DNA from: Roseomonas marmotae
GTDB taxonomy: Bacteria; Pseudomonadota; Alphaproteobacteria; Acetobacterales; Acetobacteraceae
Length of the DNA: 64,000 nucleotides
Assembly: GCF_017654485.1 (NCBI RefSeq)
Contig: NZ_CP061094.1
Location: forward strand, 310,001 to 374,000
Direction: 5' to 3'
Both the position numbers and the translations under genes were made by a program. Below, in pieces: positions 63,022 to 64,000 of this stretch (position 1 is its first letter; every line of letters begins with the position of its first letter). The notes beneath the pieces were generated by a model. It ran no database searches, was not told the DNA's origin, and saw only the letters and a list, made by a program, of their open reading frames with translations.

Positions 63022-63125
63022 CAGCGGCCTCCCCCGCGCCGCGGCGCGCCGGCATCGGCGGCGCGGCGGTTCGGCGCGGCGGCCGGCGACGTGATGGCCC
63101 GTCCTGCGCGGATGGTCGGCTGCAT
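63021..63125 (-). CDS. 34-residue upstream ORF, candidate leader peptide
   Basis: A 34-codon frame, MQPTIRAGRAITSPAAAPNR ending in an Arg/Gly-rich tail, with the strong ribosome-binding sequence AAAGGGAGG seven bases before its ATG. Its TGA overlaps the pcaL ATG (TGATG). No similarity is recognised. It could be a translated leader that couples ribosomes to pcaL, or chance coding in GC-rich sequence; the strong Shine-Dalgarno and exact overlap favour translation. The pca promoter must then lie upstream of 63125. Confidence 0.45.
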   Translation of the reverse strand: MQPTIRAGRAITSPAAAPNRRAADAGAPRRGGGR

Positions 63126-63407
63126 GGCTTTCCTCCCTTTATGAGCGGGATATCGGACCATCCGGCCTCATCTTGCCATAGACGATCCGTTCAGATCCTT
63201 GGACAAATCGGTCAGGCCATCGCCGCCATGGCAGTCAGCCCGCCTTCGGTCCCTGCGGCGGGAGCCTGGGAGAGTTGGAGAATCGCGGCAGCCCGCGAAG
63301 GGTCTGCCTGTTGCGGTGCATCATCAATTGGGCGCGAAGAGCGGCTTTAGACACCTAAACCCGGCCCACATATGGCCATACCGTCAGGCACAAAGGGAGG
63401 CCGTTCC

Positions 63408-64000
63408 ATGAGCGAAGATCGCAAGGTCCTGACGACGCGTCAGGGCCATCCCGTCTACGATAACCAGAGCCTGCGCAGCGTCGGCGAACGTGGCCCCGCC
63501 ACGCTCGAGAATTACCAGTTCATCGAGAAGATCACCCATTTCGACCGGGAGCGCATCCCGGAGCGTGTGGTGCATGCCCGCGGCGTGGGCGCCCACGGCC
63601 ATTTCGAGGCCTATGGCAAGATCGGCAACGAGCCCGCCAGCAAATACACCCGCGCCCGCGTGCTGACCGAGGCGGGGGTGAGGACGCCGGTCTTCGTCCG
63701 CTTCTCCACCGTCATCGGCTCGAAGGACAGCCCGGAGACGGCGCGCGACCCGCGCGGCTTCGCCGTGAAGTTCAAGACGGTCGAGGGCAACTGGGATCTC
63801 GTGGGCAACAACCTCAGGATCTTCTTCATCCGGGACGCTATCAAGTTCCCGGACATGATCCACGCCTTCAAGCCCGACCCCGTGACCAACCGCCAGGAGC
63901 CCTGGCGCTTCTACGATTTCGTGGCGCATCACCCCGAGGCACTGCACATGGTGACCTGGGTGAAGAGCCCCTGGGGCATCCCCGCCAGCTACCGGCACAT
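63408..64000 (+). CDS. Catalase (clade 3-type), N-terminal part
   Basis: The first 197 codons of a haem catalase; the gene leaves the window. GGGAGG precedes the ATG. The catalytic His56 is in [20 protein letters not shown], and the haem-side segment reads [20 protein letters not shown] followed by [18 protein letters not shown] with the conserved Asn. It diverges from the pca operon across 282 bp. It probably detoxifies hydrogen peroxide; the closeness to dioxygenase genes may be coincidental. No OxyR-type site was identified. Confidence 0.95.
   Translation, partial: MSEDRKVLTTRQGHPVYDNQSLRSVGERGPATLENYQFIEKITHFDRERIPERVVHARGVGAHGHFEAYGKIGNEPASKYTRARVLTEAGVRTPVFVRFSTVIGSKDSPETARDPRGFAVKFKTVEGNWDLVGNNLRIFFIRDAIKFPDMIHAFKPDPVTNRQEPWRFYDFVAHHPEALHMVTWVKSPWGIPASYRH

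Noticed and set aside
61148..63055. Single 635-codon minus-strand frame covering pcaL and pcaH
   Set aside because: Only the last 240 codons, from GTG 61870, are PcaH; the rest is out of frame with PcaL, which has complete motifs in its own frame.

Overview
The window is GC-rich bacterial chromosome with dense, short-spaced operons, many ATGA overlaps, frequent GTG/TTG starts and twin-arginine-like signal peptides on solute-binding proteins. Orphan Bug/TctC and peptide-type binding proteins, protocatechuate and homogentisate pathways, and many Liv-type transporters point to an alphaproteobacterium of the Acetobacteraceae (Roseomonas-like). That placement is inferred from gene content, not from a marker gene.

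Layout. 1-3.4 kb (minus): peptide or D-amino-acid use (N-acyl-D-glutamate deacylase-type amidohydrolase cut by the left edge, peptide-binding protein, M81/MlrC-type metallopeptidase), with a divergent XRE-cupin regulator. 4.2-11.3 kb: MarR regulator divergent from the homogentisate operon hmgA-fahA-maiA, followed by a flavin monooxygenase, a DUF2783 protein and a degenerate metallo-beta-lactamase-fold protein. 11.4-22.1 kb: a Bug-type binding protein, an IclR regulator, a minus-strand Liv operon with a LivM-LivG fusion, and a divergent redox cluster (SDR, tandem EthD, internally deleted Old Yellow Enzyme, FAD dehydrogenase). 22.1-25.0 kb: a scarred accessory segment with an unknown coiled-coil protein, a glyoxalase-II-like protein, a decayed gene and an IS5-type remnant.

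25.0-35.2 kb is the most distinctive block: amidase, AtzG-like small protein, complete DppABCDF-type transporter, isochorismatase-fold amidohydrolase, glutaredoxin-DinB fusion, second AtzG-like protein and second amidase, all on one strand. It runs from an inverted repeat overlapping the first ribosome-binding site to a strong hairpin after the last gene. I propose an uptake-and-deamidation module for an unknown amide, ureide or short-peptide compound. 35.4-41.0 kb: racemase, cupin, aminotransferase, MFS transporter and MocR regulator. The regions upstream of the aminotransferase and the MocR gene share a conserved multi-block element.

41.1-53.7 kb: a metzincin-like metalloprotease with a Cys at the Met-turn position; then a PuuE-like deacetylase, LivHMGF plus binding protein, SDR, MBL hydrolase and SRPBCC protein as one apparent operon preceded by two copies of a GntR-like operator sequence; then LysR and a divergent CoA-transferase. 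53.7-59.2 kb: SDR, orphan HWE histidine kinase, orphan peptide-type binding protein and ketopantoate reductase-like enzyme. 59.2-63.1 kb (minus): the protocatechuate operon, a 34-codon upstream ORF followed by pcaL (PcaD-PcaC fusion), pcaH, pcaG and pcaB. A divergent catalase runs off the right edge. No tRNA, rRNA, CRISPR array or intact transposon was recognised.
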